A program made the position numbers and the translations under genes. A DNA stretch of 8,556 bases from positions 1-8,556 of the forward strand of contig CAYJGQ010000093.1 in assembly GCA_964369885.1 (NCBI GenBank). Direction: 5' to 3'. The notes beneath the pieces were generated by a model, which was not told the origin of the DNA, did no database searches, and saw only the letters and a program-made list of their open reading frames with translations. This document shows positions 1 through 6,275 of the stretch, in pieces; the first letter of the stretch is position 1, and every line of letters begins with the position of its first letter. Origin of the DNA: Heteroruminococcus sp964369885 (GTDB taxonomy: Bacteria > Bacillota > Clostridia > Oscillospirales > Ruminococcaceae).

Positions 1-59
1 AAAAGCCAGCAAACACCCCTCGGCCACACAAAGTCACCCCACTTCATCAAACCTCACGG

Positions 60-211
60 CGCCGCCTCCCCCGAGGGGGAGGAAACACGACGAAGTCGTG
101 TGGGTGGGGGGAGAGTTCCGCCGCGACCACGCGGCCGCCGCCTCCCCCGAGGGGGAGGAGACACGGCGAAGCCGTGTGGGTGGGGGGTGTGTTCCGCCGC
201 GACCACGCGGC
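60..211. repeat. Tandem 76-bp GC-rich repeat, two copies, three hairpins each
   Basis: Copy A is 60-135 and copy B 136-211; by eye they differ at 5 of 76 positions. Each unit holds three perfect inverted repeats. H1 is CCTCCCCC/GGGGGAGG (65-82 and 141-158). H2 is ACACGRC-GAA-GYCGTGT (85-101 and 161-177). H3 is GCCGCG-ACCA-CGCGGC (120-135 and 196-211). The H2 difference is a paired change: A90-T96 in copy A becomes G166-C172 in copy B, so pairing is kept. It is noncoding; the minus-strand reading frames across it are low-complexity translations of the repeat. The flank 1-59 shows nothing I can name. It resembles the multi-hairpin intergenic elements common in Clostridia genomes. Whether it works as DNA or RNA is unknown. 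Confidence 0.85.
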
Positions 212-236
212 CGCTCCATGGCCGCCAAATTGATGC

Positions 237-265
237 TTGACAGCACCATATTAATGTGATATATT
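237..265 (+). promoter_or_regulatory. SigA-type promoter of the DUF3796-XRE operon
   Basis: A perfect -35 TTGACA (237-242) is followed by a 17-nt spacer and -10 TATATT (260-265). A TG one base upstream of the -10 (257-258) makes it an extended -10. Transcription would start near 272, giving a leader of about 38 nt before the ATG at 310. It is one of the best promoter matches in the window. Confidence 0.85.
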
Positions 266-274
266 TATAACACA
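255..274. promoter_or_regulatory. Palindromic operator candidate over the -10 box
   Basis: The 20 bp at 255-274 read TGTG-A-TATA-TT-TATA-A-CACA, palindromic at 16 of 20 positions. They span the -10 box and the expected transcription start. A further GTGA/TCAC pair lies at 277-280 and 289-292. The position would block RNA polymerase. The natural ligand is the XRE-type protein encoded at 684-881 (autoregulation), but that link is inference. Confidence 0.55.
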
Positions 275-309
275 AAGTGACAATTAAATCACATGAAAGG
301 GTGTAAAAA

Positions 310-672
310 ATGAAAAAAATCGGAAAATTTAGGTGGACGACAGGGTTTTTGGGGTTCTTAGGTTTCATAGGTTTTACTTATTTTGACACGGGCGAGCCAT
401 ACTCGCTGTTTTGGTTTAGCTTTTTGGGATACCTTTCCATCTTTTGGGTAGGACGCTTGGCGGGTGAGATGAAGGATGAGCGTTTTGTGGAAAATAACAA
501 CCGTGCAAAGCAGGCTGTTTCCATGATTGCGCCTGCACTGCTTTTTTGTGTTGGCTTTTTGGTGGGCTTTACCCAAATAAGCAAAGAGGTTATAATACTT
601 ATATGCTCGCTTGGTTATTCTGGCATATTCATTTGCTACGCACTGCTATTTTGGCACTACGACAAAAATTAG
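310..672 (+). CDS. DUF3796-like small integral membrane protein
   Basis: A 120-aa hydrophobic protein with about four membrane segments: roughly residues 11-24, 31-49, 70-88 and 93-115. Between the second and third is a polar loop, GEMKDERFVENNNRAKQA (52-69). This DERF-x-EN-x-x-x-x-A loop is what I associate with DUF3796/DUF2178-type membrane proteins, which usually sit beside a short XRE regulator, as here. The start at 310 has a purine-rich GAAAGG site at 295-300 and lies downstream of the strong promoter at 237-265. The stop codon overlaps the Shine-Dalgarno site of the next gene. The molecular function of the family is unknown; stress sensing, or control of the partner regulator, is speculative. 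Gene call firm, family moderately firm. Confidence 0.8.
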   Translation: MKKIGKFRWTTGFLGFLGFIGFTYFDTGEPYSLFWFSFLGYLSIFWVGRLAGEMKDERFVENNNRAKQAVSMIAPALLFCVGFLVGFTQISKEVIILICSLGYSGIFICYALLFWHYDKN

Positions 673-683
673 GAGTTTTTTTG

Positions 684-881
684 ATGGAACAGTTTATATG
701 TAATCTAAAAAAATACCGACAGCTTGCAGGGCTTACGCAGGAGGAGTTGGCCGTAAAGGTTGGTGTGCGGCGTGAAACGGTGATACGCCTTGAAGCCGCC
801 AAATATAACCCTTCGCTAAAACTTGCAATAGACATCTCTCGTGCGGTGGGCACACCAATAGAGGAACTATTTATATTCTAA
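684..881 (+). CDS. Short XRE/Cro-CI helix-turn-helix regulator (65 aa)
   Basis: A stand-alone HTH_3 domain with no effector domain. The recognition region runs TQEELAVKVGVRRETVIRLE (residues 18-37), followed by KYNPSLKLAIDISRAVGTPIEELF, the classic end of these 65-70-aa Bacillota regulators. I chose the ATG at 684 because AGGAG at 671-675 lies 8 nt upstream and overlaps the stop of the membrane-protein gene. An in-frame upstream start at 546 would add 46 residues coded inside that gene, with no homology to the family. The partner gene is the DUF3796-like membrane protein, probably translationally coupled. The likely target is the palindrome at 255-274 in its own promoter (inference). Confidence 0.9.
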   Translation: MEQFICNLKKYRQLAGLTQEELAVKVGVRRETVIRLEAAKYNPSLKLAIDISRAVGTPIEELFIF

Positions 882-896
882 GTGATGATAGGTAGT

Positions 897-943
897 AAAA
901 ACAAAACTTCTGCCCCAAGTTTGTGGGCAGAAGTTTTGTTTTT
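897..943. terminator. Bidirectional intrinsic terminator, XRE gene / nagA
   Basis: A 19-bp perfect stem (897-915 with 925-943) has a 9-nt loop. Its GC-rich core CTGCCC/GGGCAG is flanked by runs of A and T, so both strands end in a U-rich tract. It lies between two convergent genes (stops at 881 and 1000) and can end transcripts from either side. Confidence 0.93.
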
Positions 944-999
944 ATTATTGTAGATGTAGCATTTTCCACGACACAATTACATGTTTTACATGGGGGTGC

Positions 1000-2124
1000 T
1001 TAGCTCAAACTCCCCTTTACCAACTGCCCACGGGCAATTACGGCACGAAGCGAGAGATCGGCATTTAACACCGCAATATTTGCCACCTTACCGTTTTCAA
1101 GGCTGCCAAAATCACGGTCGATGCCCAGCACCTTTGCAGGATTGTAGGCGGCGGCACGCACGGCATCCTTAATTGGTATGCCAAAGCTGACAGCCGTCCT
1201 CATGCAGTTCATAAGGTCGGTCACCGAGCCTGCAATTGTGCCGTCGCTCAGGGTGGCCTTGTTGCCGCTGACCGTAACGGCCTGTCCACCAAGGGTATAT
1301 GCGCCATCCTGCATGCCTGTGGCCCTCATGCCGTCACTCACCAGCACTACACGCTCGGGGCCAAACATGGCAAACACAGCCCTCACCACGGCAGGGTGTA
1401 GGTGCACACCGTCGCAGATAATCTCAACATTGCAGTCAGAATCCAGTGCCGCACCAACTGGGCCTGGGTCACGGTGGGCGAAGGGATTCATGGCATTAAA
1501 CAGGTGGGTGACATGGCGCACACCGTAGCCAAAGGCCTCAAGGGCCGAGTCGTAGTTGCAGGTGGTGTGGGCCATAGAGATCACCACATCATCGGCAAAC
1601 TCTCTGATAAAATCGGACGCCCCCTCAAGTTCCGGGGCTATGGCCACCATCTTCACAAGTCCCTGAGAAAGCTCAACAAGCTCCCTGAACAGTTGGGGGC
1701 TTGGGGTTTGAAGCCAATCGCCATTTTGAGCACCTTTTTTGGCCATGGACAAAAATGGCCCCTCAAGTTTTATGCCAACAAGCTCGGCCCCATGGGTGGA
1801 GCTTTTTTTGTGCTGGGCCGCCATACTGCATATTTTACGCAGGTTGTCGGGGGTAAGGGTCATGCCGGCAGGACACATCTGGGTGACACCACGGAACTGC
1901 AAATACTCAGCCATGCGCACAAGCCCGTTTGGACTACCGTCTGAAAAATCCTCCTCGACACAGCCGTGAAAGTGCAGATCGGTAAGACCGGGGATTATAT
2001 AACACCCCTCAAGAGTGGTTGCCTGTGAGTCGGATGAGCTTGATATGCGATCCCCGGCTATACAAACATCACGTTTTGTAAATCCCATTGTGGGGTCATA
2101 GGCAAGTGCGCCACTCAGTCGCAT
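1000..2124 (-). CDS. nagA: N-acetylglucosamine-6-phosphate deacetylase
   Basis: Removes acetate from GlcNAc-6-phosphate to give glucosamine-6-phosphate in the cytoplasm; an amidohydrolase-fold enzyme. The 374 residues match the usual family length. Visible motifs: DLHFHG with His51 and His53; the metal-ligand Glu121 in KLEGPF; His186 in AHTTCN; His207 in HLFNAM; DGVHLHP (238-244); catalytic Asp264 in LVSDGM; the DGTIAGS loop (294-300); and NPAKVLG near the C terminus (328-334). One unusual point is Asn213-Pro214 right after HLFNAM. The start at 2124 overlaps the end of nagB by 10 nt and has AGGTGA at 2131-2136 inside the nagB tail, so translation is probably coupled. It is second in the operon and shares the terminator at 897-943. 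Plus-strand frames across it are shadows. Confidence 0.96.
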   Translation of the reverse strand: MRLSGALAYDPTMGFTKRDVCIAGDRISSSSDSQATTLEGCYIIPGLTDLHFHGCVEEDFSDGSPNGLVRMAEYLQFRGVTQMCPAGMTLTPDNLRKICSMAAQHKKSSTHGAELVGIKLEGPFLSMAKKGAQNGDWLQTPSPQLFRELVELSQGLVKMVAIAPELEGASDFIREFADDVVISMAHTTCNYDSALEAFGYGVRHVTHLFNAMNPFAHRDPGPVGAALDSDCNVEIICDGVHLHPAVVRAVFAMFGPERVVLVSDGMRATGMQDGAYTLGGQAVTVSGNKATLSDGTIAGSVTDLMNCMRTAVSFGIPIKDAVRAAAYNPAKVLGIDRDFGSLENGKVANIAVLNADLSLRAVIARGQLVKGSLS

Positions 2125-2870
2125 ATAACTTCACCTGCCTCTATTAGCTTGTGAAGTGCGGCACGGTCGCCCACTATTGTTACATCGGGATGCATCTGTA
2201 AAATTGAGGCCGGAACCTCGGGCATTACAGGGCCTCTAAAGGCTTTACAGAGAATGTCAGCCTTGCTCTCGCCACTTATGGTAATCAGGATTTTTTTGGC
2301 GTGCATTATATTCTTTATACCCATTGTCATGGCGTGGGTGGGCACCTTTGAAGGGTCATCGTCAAAAAACCTTGCGTTGGCCTGTATTGTGGAGTCGGCA
2401 AGCTTTACCACATGGGTGCCCAGCTCAAAGGCGGCGCCCGGCTCGTTAAAGCCAACATGGCCGTTGTGTCCCATGCCCAAAAGCTGTAAATCAATACCGC
2501 CAAGCTGGTTTATTAGGCGGTTGTAGTTTTGACACTCGCCCTCCAAATCCTCTGCAAGGCCACCCGGCAAATAGGTGTTCTCGGGGCGTATGTTTACATG
2601 GTCAAATAAATTTTGCTGCATGAAGTAGCGATAACTCTGGGGGTGGTTGTCCGCAAGTCCCACATACTCATCCAGATTTACAGAGCGTGTCATGGAGAAG
2701 GACAGATCCCCTTTTTTATACCAATCGATAAGCTGTTTGTAGGCACCCATTGGGGTGGAACCTGTGGCAAGGCCCAGCACGCAATCGGGCTTTACAATTA
2801 CCTGTGCTGATATGATGTTTGCCGCACGGCGCGACATGGATTTATAATCCTCGGCCATATAAACTCGCAT
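2115..2870 (-). CDS. nagB: Glucosamine-6-phosphate deaminase
   Basis: Converts glucosamine-6-phosphate to fructose-6-phosphate and ammonia, the step after NagA. The protein has 251 aa, typical of the short Bacillota form. Motifs: phosphate-binding GLATGSTP (33-40); NLDEYVGL with Asp67; HPQSYRYFM (76-84); and LGMGHNGHVGFNEPG (131-145), which carries Asn136, His138 and Glu143 of the active site. The start at 2870 is chosen because AGGAG (2879-2883) lies 8 nt upstream. An in-frame ATG at 2918 is impossible: it sits inside the -10 box of the gene's own promoter. First gene of nagBA, divergent from the GntR-type regulator. No transporter or kinase gene is present in the window. Confidence 0.97.
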   Translation of the reverse strand: MRVYMAEDYKSMSRRAANIISAQVIVKPDCVLGLATGSTPMGAYKQLIDWYKKGDLSFSMTRSVNLDEYVGLADNHPQSYRYFMQQNLFDHVNIRPENTYLPGGLAEDLEGECQNYNRLINQLGGIDLQLLGMGHNGHVGFNEPGAAFELGTHVVKLADSTIQANARFFDDDPSKVPTHAMTMGIKNIMHAKKILITISGESKADILCKAFRGPVMPEVPASILQMHPDVTIVGDRAALHKLIEAGEVICD

Positions 2871-2913
2871 GATCATCACTCCTATTATTAATTTTATTAT
2901 TAAGTATACAGAT

Positions 2914-2942
2914 ATCATATATTTTTTTTAGAGGTTAGTCAA
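2914..2942 (-). promoter_or_regulatory. nagBA promoter
   Basis: On the minus strand, -35 TTGACT (2937-2942), a 17-nt spacer and -10 TATGAT (2914-2919) give a strong SigA match. Transcription would start near 2907, about 37 nt before the nagB ATG. A GTATAC palindrome at 2904-2909 lies at the expected start and could be part of an operator, but I see no clear full-length GntR/HutC operator. Confidence 0.85.
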
Positions 2943-3000
2943 TAGCTATAATTCATGGGTAAAAATTCCAAGAGGCTGTAATGATGGGGATAAAATAATG

Positions 3001-3030
3001 TTGCTATTTTGCGTGTAGGGGTGGTACAAT
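3001..3030 (+). promoter_or_regulatory. Promoter of the divergent GntR-type regulator
   Basis: -35-like TTGCTA (3001-3006), an 18-nt spacer and -10 TACAAT (3025-3030), with TG at 3022-3023 giving an extended -10. Transcription would begin near 3037. That rules out the in-frame TTG at 3009 as a start and supports the ATG at 3093. About 58 bp separate this -35 from the -35 of nagBA, so one bound regulator could affect both. Confidence 0.65.
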
Positions 3031-3092
3031 GTAAGAAAGGGGCGTATCCCCACCATTTTATAACGCAGTACATCGAAAGGAATGGTCATGCT

Positions 3093-3869
3093 ATGGATAA
3101 AAACTGTTGGCCACCGCTTTCTAATTTAGAGGACGACCGACCACTTTACAAACAGTTACATCAAATAATTTTAGATAACATTCAAAGCGGAAAATTAAAG
3201 GCAGGTGACATGCTACCCTCCGAAAAGGCGCTGTGTGAGATGTACGGCCTTAGCCGCTCTACGGTGAGGGGAACCCTTGGTAGTTTGGAGGAGCAGGGAC
3301 TGCTACTTCGTCGCCGTGGGCTTGGAAGCTACATTGCCGAGCCAAAGGTGCGCCGAACCCTTGATGACATGTACAGCTTTACAAGTCAGATGCATAAAAT
3401 GGGCTACAATACCTCGTCCAAGGTGCTTTACTTTTCACAGATTGTAGTAAACGAAAAGCAGTCCAAAAAAACCGGCATGGAGGAGGGGACAGAGGTGCTG
3501 TGTGTGCGACGCCTGCGCCTGGCCGACAAACTTCCCATGTTGCTTGAAACAACCTACATCGTAAAGAGCTATTGTCCAAAGCTTACCGAGAGCGATTTGG
3601 AAAACAGCTCGCTTTATCAGCTGCTTTCGGGGGCGGGGCTTGTTATGGGGCGTGCGGTTGAAAGCTACGAGCCGGTGGCCATGGATAAAAAGACACGAAA
3701 ACTACTCTGCTGTGAGAATAACGACATGGCATTTAGAATACGTCGCCGATCATACACAAGTGATGATGTGCTGTTTGAGTACACCGAATCAATTATGCCT
3801 GGGCAACGCTCGCAGCTTGAGGTAACCCTGCGCAGTGATAGTGTCACCCTGAAAAAGGATTATTATTAA
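3093..3869 (+). CDS. nagR: GntR/HutC-family regulator, NagR/YvoA-like
   Basis: 258 aa. The N-terminal winged helix runs from about 17 to 82, with PLYKQLHQIILDNIQSG, the LPSEKALCEMYGLSRSTVRGTL recognition helix region (about 41-62) and LGSYIAEPK. A UTRA effector domain follows (about 97-246): FTSQMHKMGYN, LCVRRLRLADKLPMLLETTYI, and EYTESIMPG near the end. This is the layout of the HutC subfamily, which includes NagR/YvoA and DasR, whose ligands are amino-sugar phosphates. It is divergent from nagBA, so it probably represses that operon and itself and is released by GlcN-6-P or GlcNAc-6-P (inference). The start at 3093 follows AAAGGA (3076-3081) with a rather long 11-nt spacing; upstream starts lie before the likely mRNA start. 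Confidence 0.92.
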   Translation: MDKNCWPPLSNLEDDRPLYKQLHQIILDNIQSGKLKAGDMLPSEKALCEMYGLSRSTVRGTLGSLEEQGLLLRRRGLGSYIAEPKVRRTLDDMYSFTSQMHKMGYNTSSKVLYFSQIVVNEKQSKKTGMEEGTEVLCVRRLRLADKLPMLLETTYIVKSYCPKLTESDLENSSLYQLLSGAGLVMGRAVESYEPVAMDKKTRKLLCCENNDMAFRIRRRSYTSDDVLFEYTESIMPGQRSQLEVTLRSDSVTLKKDYY

Positions 3870-3886
3870 AAAGATTACAATAACAC

Positions 3887-3927
3887 AAAAAACACCGAAT
3901 GCCTAAAAAATGCATTCGGTGTTTTTT
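3887..3927. terminator. Terminator after nagR, bidirectional
   Basis: A perfect 16-bp stem (3887-3902 with 3912-3927) has core CACCGAATGC/GCATTCGGTG and a 9-nt loop. It is followed on the plus strand by a T run (3922-3928), and the matching A run gives U residues on the minus strand. It separates nagR from the convergent patB-like gene. Confidence 0.95.
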
Positions 3928-3931
3928 TGGC

Positions 3932-3964
3932 AAATAAATAATTTGTGATACAAATTATTTATTT
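3932..3964. repeat. AT-only 14-bp perfect hairpin over the patB stop
   Basis: AAATAAATAATTTG (3932-3945) and its exact reverse complement (3951-3964) flank a 5-nt loop. The right arm contains the last codons and TAA stop of the minus-strand gene. It adjoins the terminator at 3887-3927, forming two hairpins in series. It is too AT-rich for a strong terminator; an mRNA 3'-end stabiliser or an attenuating element are guesses. Confidence 0.75.
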
Positions 3965-5127
3965 TTTAGCACATCAACAAGGCGCTGAACCGCCATGGAA
4001 AGAACCTCTTTCGAGGTGGCAAGATTTATACGTATATGGCTATCATCACGCCCATCAAAGAACCATTTACCAAGATCAACCCCAAGCTTGCACTGATCAA
4101 GAATAACGCTTTCAAGCTCCTCAGGGGCAATATAGGCTGATAAATCCACCCACATCAAATATGTGGCCTGTAGCTCGGCAATCTCGATTTTTGGCAGGGC
4201 GGTTGTCAGAGCGCTGCGCACAAAGGCGTCATTATCTCTAATAACATCAAGCAGTTCGCAAAGCCACTGTGCCCCACCCTCGTAGGCTGCACGGGTGGCA
4301 ATATAGCCCATCATGCTTCCGTTTTGCAGGCGGTTGACCTTTACAAAGTTGTCCCATTTTTCACGCAAAACGTCGTCCTTTATAATCATAAAAGAGTTCT
4401 TAAATCCGGCAAGGTTAAATGTCTTGGAAAGCGATGTGGTTGTGATGAGAATTTCATCATGCCCACCCAGGGTGGCGGTGCTAATCTGCTTATAGTCACC
4501 TATGATTATATCCTGATGAATTTCATCGGAAATCACGTATACACCGTGTTTTTTACATATATCCATCATTGCTCTTAGCTCGTCGGCGGTCCATACCCTG
4601 CCCACAGGGTTGTGGGGAGAGCACAGCATGTACAGCTTTACATCGTTTTCGATTATGGTGCGCTCAAAGGCCTCTAAATCAAGGGAGTAGCGGTTGTGGT
4701 CGTTTACAAGCTCGCAGGACACCACACGCCGCCCTGTGTCCTTTATGGCGGTCATAAACATGTAATACACGGGTGTTAGCACCATGCAAGCATCGCCGGG
4801 ATTTGTCAAAATATTTACCCACCAATAAAGCGCCCCCACAATACCGGGAGAAAAGCGTATCCACTCCCTTTTTATATCCCAATTAAAACGCTCACGCTGC
4901 CATTTGATAAATGCGTTGTAGTAGCCATCTTCCACAAGAGTGTATCCAAAAATGCCATGCTCCACACGTTTTGCCAAAGCCTCGGTTATACAGGGGGCCG
5001 CCGCAAAGTCCATATCAGCAATCGAAAGAGGCAGCAGGTCATTTCGGCCAAACATCTTGTCGATTCCGTCCCATTTGGTGCAGGATGTGCCCCGACGGTC
5101 GGGGGTGTTTTGTGCAATATTATACAT
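3955..5127 (-). CDS. patB: PatB/MalY-type PLP enzyme, probable cystathionine beta-lyase
   Basis: Class I/II aminotransferase-fold C-S lyase of 390 aa, the normal length. Enzymes of this group cleave cystathionine to homocysteine, pyruvate and ammonia in the cytoplasm; some also act as aminotransferases. Motifs: KWDGIDKMFG (18-27) and LPLSIADMDF (32-41), the signature that separates PatB/MalY from ordinary aminotransferases; GIFGYT (58-63); SPHNPVGR with Asn173; SDEIHQD with Asp201; SLSKTFNLAG with PLP lysine Lys235; and the carboxylate-binding Arg366 in HIRINLA. I chose the ATG at 5127 (AGGAG at 5136-5140, 8 nt upstream). The longer form from 5193 adds 22 residues and starts within the promoter. 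Monocistronic by its own promoter and terminator. Substrate preference cannot be told from sequence; a MalY-like regulatory role is not excluded. Confidence 0.92.
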   Translation of the reverse strand: MYNIAQNTPDRRGTSCTKWDGIDKMFGRNDLLPLSIADMDFAAAPCITEALAKRVEHGIFGYTLVEDGYYNAFIKWQRERFNWDIKREWIRFSPGIVGALYWWVNILTNPGDACMVLTPVYYMFMTAIKDTGRRVVSCELVNDHNRYSLDLEAFERTIIENDVKLYMLCSPHNPVGRVWTADELRAMMDICKKHGVYVISDEIHQDIIIGDYKQISTATLGGHDEILITTTSLSKTFNLAGFKNSFMIIKDDVLREKWDNFVKVNRLQNGSMMGYIATRAAYEGGAQWLCELLDVIRDNDAFVRSALTTALPKIEIAELQATYLMWVDLSAYIAPEELESVILDQCKLGVDLGKWFFDGRDDSHIRINLATSKEVLSMAVQRLVDVLKNK

Positions 5128-5183
5128 TGTAAATACTCCTGTTCGTGGCAGCGTTATGGCGCTGTAATTTTTATCCAAGTTAC

Positions 5184-5211
5184 ATTTTAACATCTTTTAT
5201 AATAAAAGCAA
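5184..5211 (-). promoter_or_regulatory. patB promoter
   Basis: Minus strand: -35 TTGCTT (5206-5211), a 16-nt spacer, -10 TAAAAT (5184-5189), with an extended TG at 5191-5192. Expected start near 5177, a leader of about 50 nt. The longer reading frame's ATG at 5193 lies between these boxes, which supports the start at 5127. Confidence 0.65.
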
Positions 5212-5225
5212 CAGACAATAAAAAA

Positions 5226-5252
5226 TAAAAGCCCTCAATTTGAGGGCTTTTA
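5226..5252 (-). terminator. Terminator of the CPBP protease gene
   Basis: An 11-bp stem TAAAAGCCCTC/GAGGGCTTTTA (5226-5236 with 5242-5252) has a 5-nt loop. On the minus strand it runs straight into a T-rich tract (about 5229 down to 5219). It begins 6 nt past the protease stop codon and just upstream of the patB promoter, so it insulates the two genes. Confidence 0.92.
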
Positions 5253-5257
5253 CTTAA

Positions 5258-6214
5258 TCAATATGACAATGCAACAACCACCGAAAGCAGGGTGGTAAGC
5301 AGTACGAAAGCCCACACGCCGGGGGAGCAAATCCCCTGAAATAGTCTTCCTGCTGTGGAAAGTGGTGGCGAGGGGGGAGTGATGTGTATACGTTTGCGGT
5401 AGAGCACCAAAAGTATAATGCCTATCATTACCACCAAAAGAATTCCAAAGCCTACAAATGTCATGAGAATTTCGGAGCGCTCAAGTGCCAAGGGGAGCAG
5501 TACCCCGTTGAAGGTATTTATAATTATATGAACCAAAGTGGCGTAAACAAGCCTTCCTGTGCGTATTGTGATATAGGAAAGGCATATCCCCACCGAAAAG
5601 CTAAAAAGGAACTGAAACGGGTTGGTGTGAAAAAAACCGAACATCAGTGAGCTTGCTATTATTGCAAACAACTCGCCACCCGGGAGCAGGCGGCGAAGAA
5701 TGAGCCAACGAAAGACAAACTCCTCGATTATGGGGGCAAGCAGGCCTACCACCACAAAGACTGCGCGATAATCAATATTTAACAGCATCTGCATGGGGTC
5801 GGTCATTTCCCGCCCAGTTATAACGGTGGTGATTGAGATAAGCGCAAGCCCCACCAAATTTGCTATTACCAGCAGTGCATAGGAAACGGCCGAGAAGGCC
5901 AGAAAGTGCTTTGCCTTCATGCTATGCTCGGCCAAATTTACAGCCACCGGCAGAGGGCGCAAAATAAGCCATGTTACCGGAAGCCCACAAAGGTAAAGTG
6001 GCAGGGTGGAAATACCCATCAAGACCCATGAATTTTCAAGCGCACCCGGCGCATTTAGCTCGATGAGTACACCAAGCAGTATGCCAATGCCCTGCGAAAT
6101 TGCAAGACCGGCTGTCAAAGCAAGGCATATGCGGCCAAGGGCTCTGCGGCAAAACCTCTGCTGAATATTTTTTACCTGCGCGGCTTGTGGGTTCTGACTA
6201 AACTGATAATTCAT
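5258..6214 (-). CDS. CPBP-family intramembrane metalloprotease (Abi/CAAX type)
   Basis: 318 aa with about eight hydrophobic segments. The CPBP signature is complete: EEFVFRW with Glu164, Glu165 and Arg169; FGFFH with His196; HIIIN with His229 and Asn233, matching EExxxR, FxxxH and HxxxN. These residues form the catalytic site in the membrane. Hydrophobic stretches lie at about 31-51, 63-85, 105-132, 150-163, 180-215, 222-240, 249-271 and 299-317. In bacteria such proteins are linked to bacteriocin self-immunity, surface protein processing or unknown proteolysis; no bacteriocin gene is visible here. Start at 6214 with AAAGGA about 12 nt upstream, a long spacing, and the site is buried in an inverted repeat (6215-6275). 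The last 40 residues after the HITPPSPPL loop include an extra C-terminal segment. Confidence 0.9.
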   Translation of the reverse strand: MNYQFSQNPQAAQVKNIQQRFCRRALGRICLALTAGLAISQGIGILLGVLIELNAPGALENSWVLMGISTLPLYLCGLPVTWLILRPLPVAVNLAEHSMKAKHFLAFSAVSYALLVIANLVGLALISITTVITGREMTDPMQMLLNIDYRAVFVVVGLLAPIIEEFVFRWLILRRLLPGGELFAIIASSLMFGFFHTNPFQFLFSFSVGICLSYITIRTGRLVYATLVHIIINTFNGVLLPLALERSEILMTFVGFGILLVVMIGIILLVLYRKRIHITPPSPPLSTAGRLFQGICSPGVWAFVLLTTLLSVVVALSY

Positions 6215-6275
6215 AAATATGACTATTCCTTTCCCTAAAAATCACAAAATAGACCTTGAAAGAATGGTCATATTT
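6215..6275 (-). promoter_or_regulatory. Inverted repeat covering the RBS of the CPBP gene
   Basis: Arms 6215-6233 and 6258-6275 pair at 17 positions, with one mismatch on the minus strand (6224/6266) and one bulge (6229), around a 24-nt loop. The near arm holds the AAAGGA ribosome site and ends next to the ATG. In the mRNA this could hide the ribosome site. As DNA it could be an operator, since it touches the candidate -10 box. Confidence 0.5.

Noticed and set aside
60..211. CRISPR-like repeat
   Set aside because: There are only two directly abutting 76-bp copies with no unique spacers, and the repeat contains three separate hairpins.
34..368. Minus-strand reading frames of 71 and 104 codons across the left repeat
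   Set aside because: They are translations of the tandem GC-rich repeat: the same Pro/Arg/Gly-rich peptide recurs, no ribosome site is seen, and one frame runs into the start of the DUF3796-like gene.
546..683. N-terminal extension of the XRE regulator
   Set aside because: The extension overlaps the upstream gene in another frame, lacks a ribosome site and has no family similarity. The ATG at 684 has AGGAG at proper spacing.
1178..1944. Plus-strand reading frames (116 and 180 codons) opposite nagA
   Set aside because: NagA shows all catalytic motifs on the minus strand. The antisense frames have no recognisable domain and arise from the codon bias of nagA.
2871..2918. Sixteen-residue N-terminal extension of NagB
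   Set aside because: Its ATG lies inside the -10 box of the nagBA promoter, upstream of the expected transcript start.
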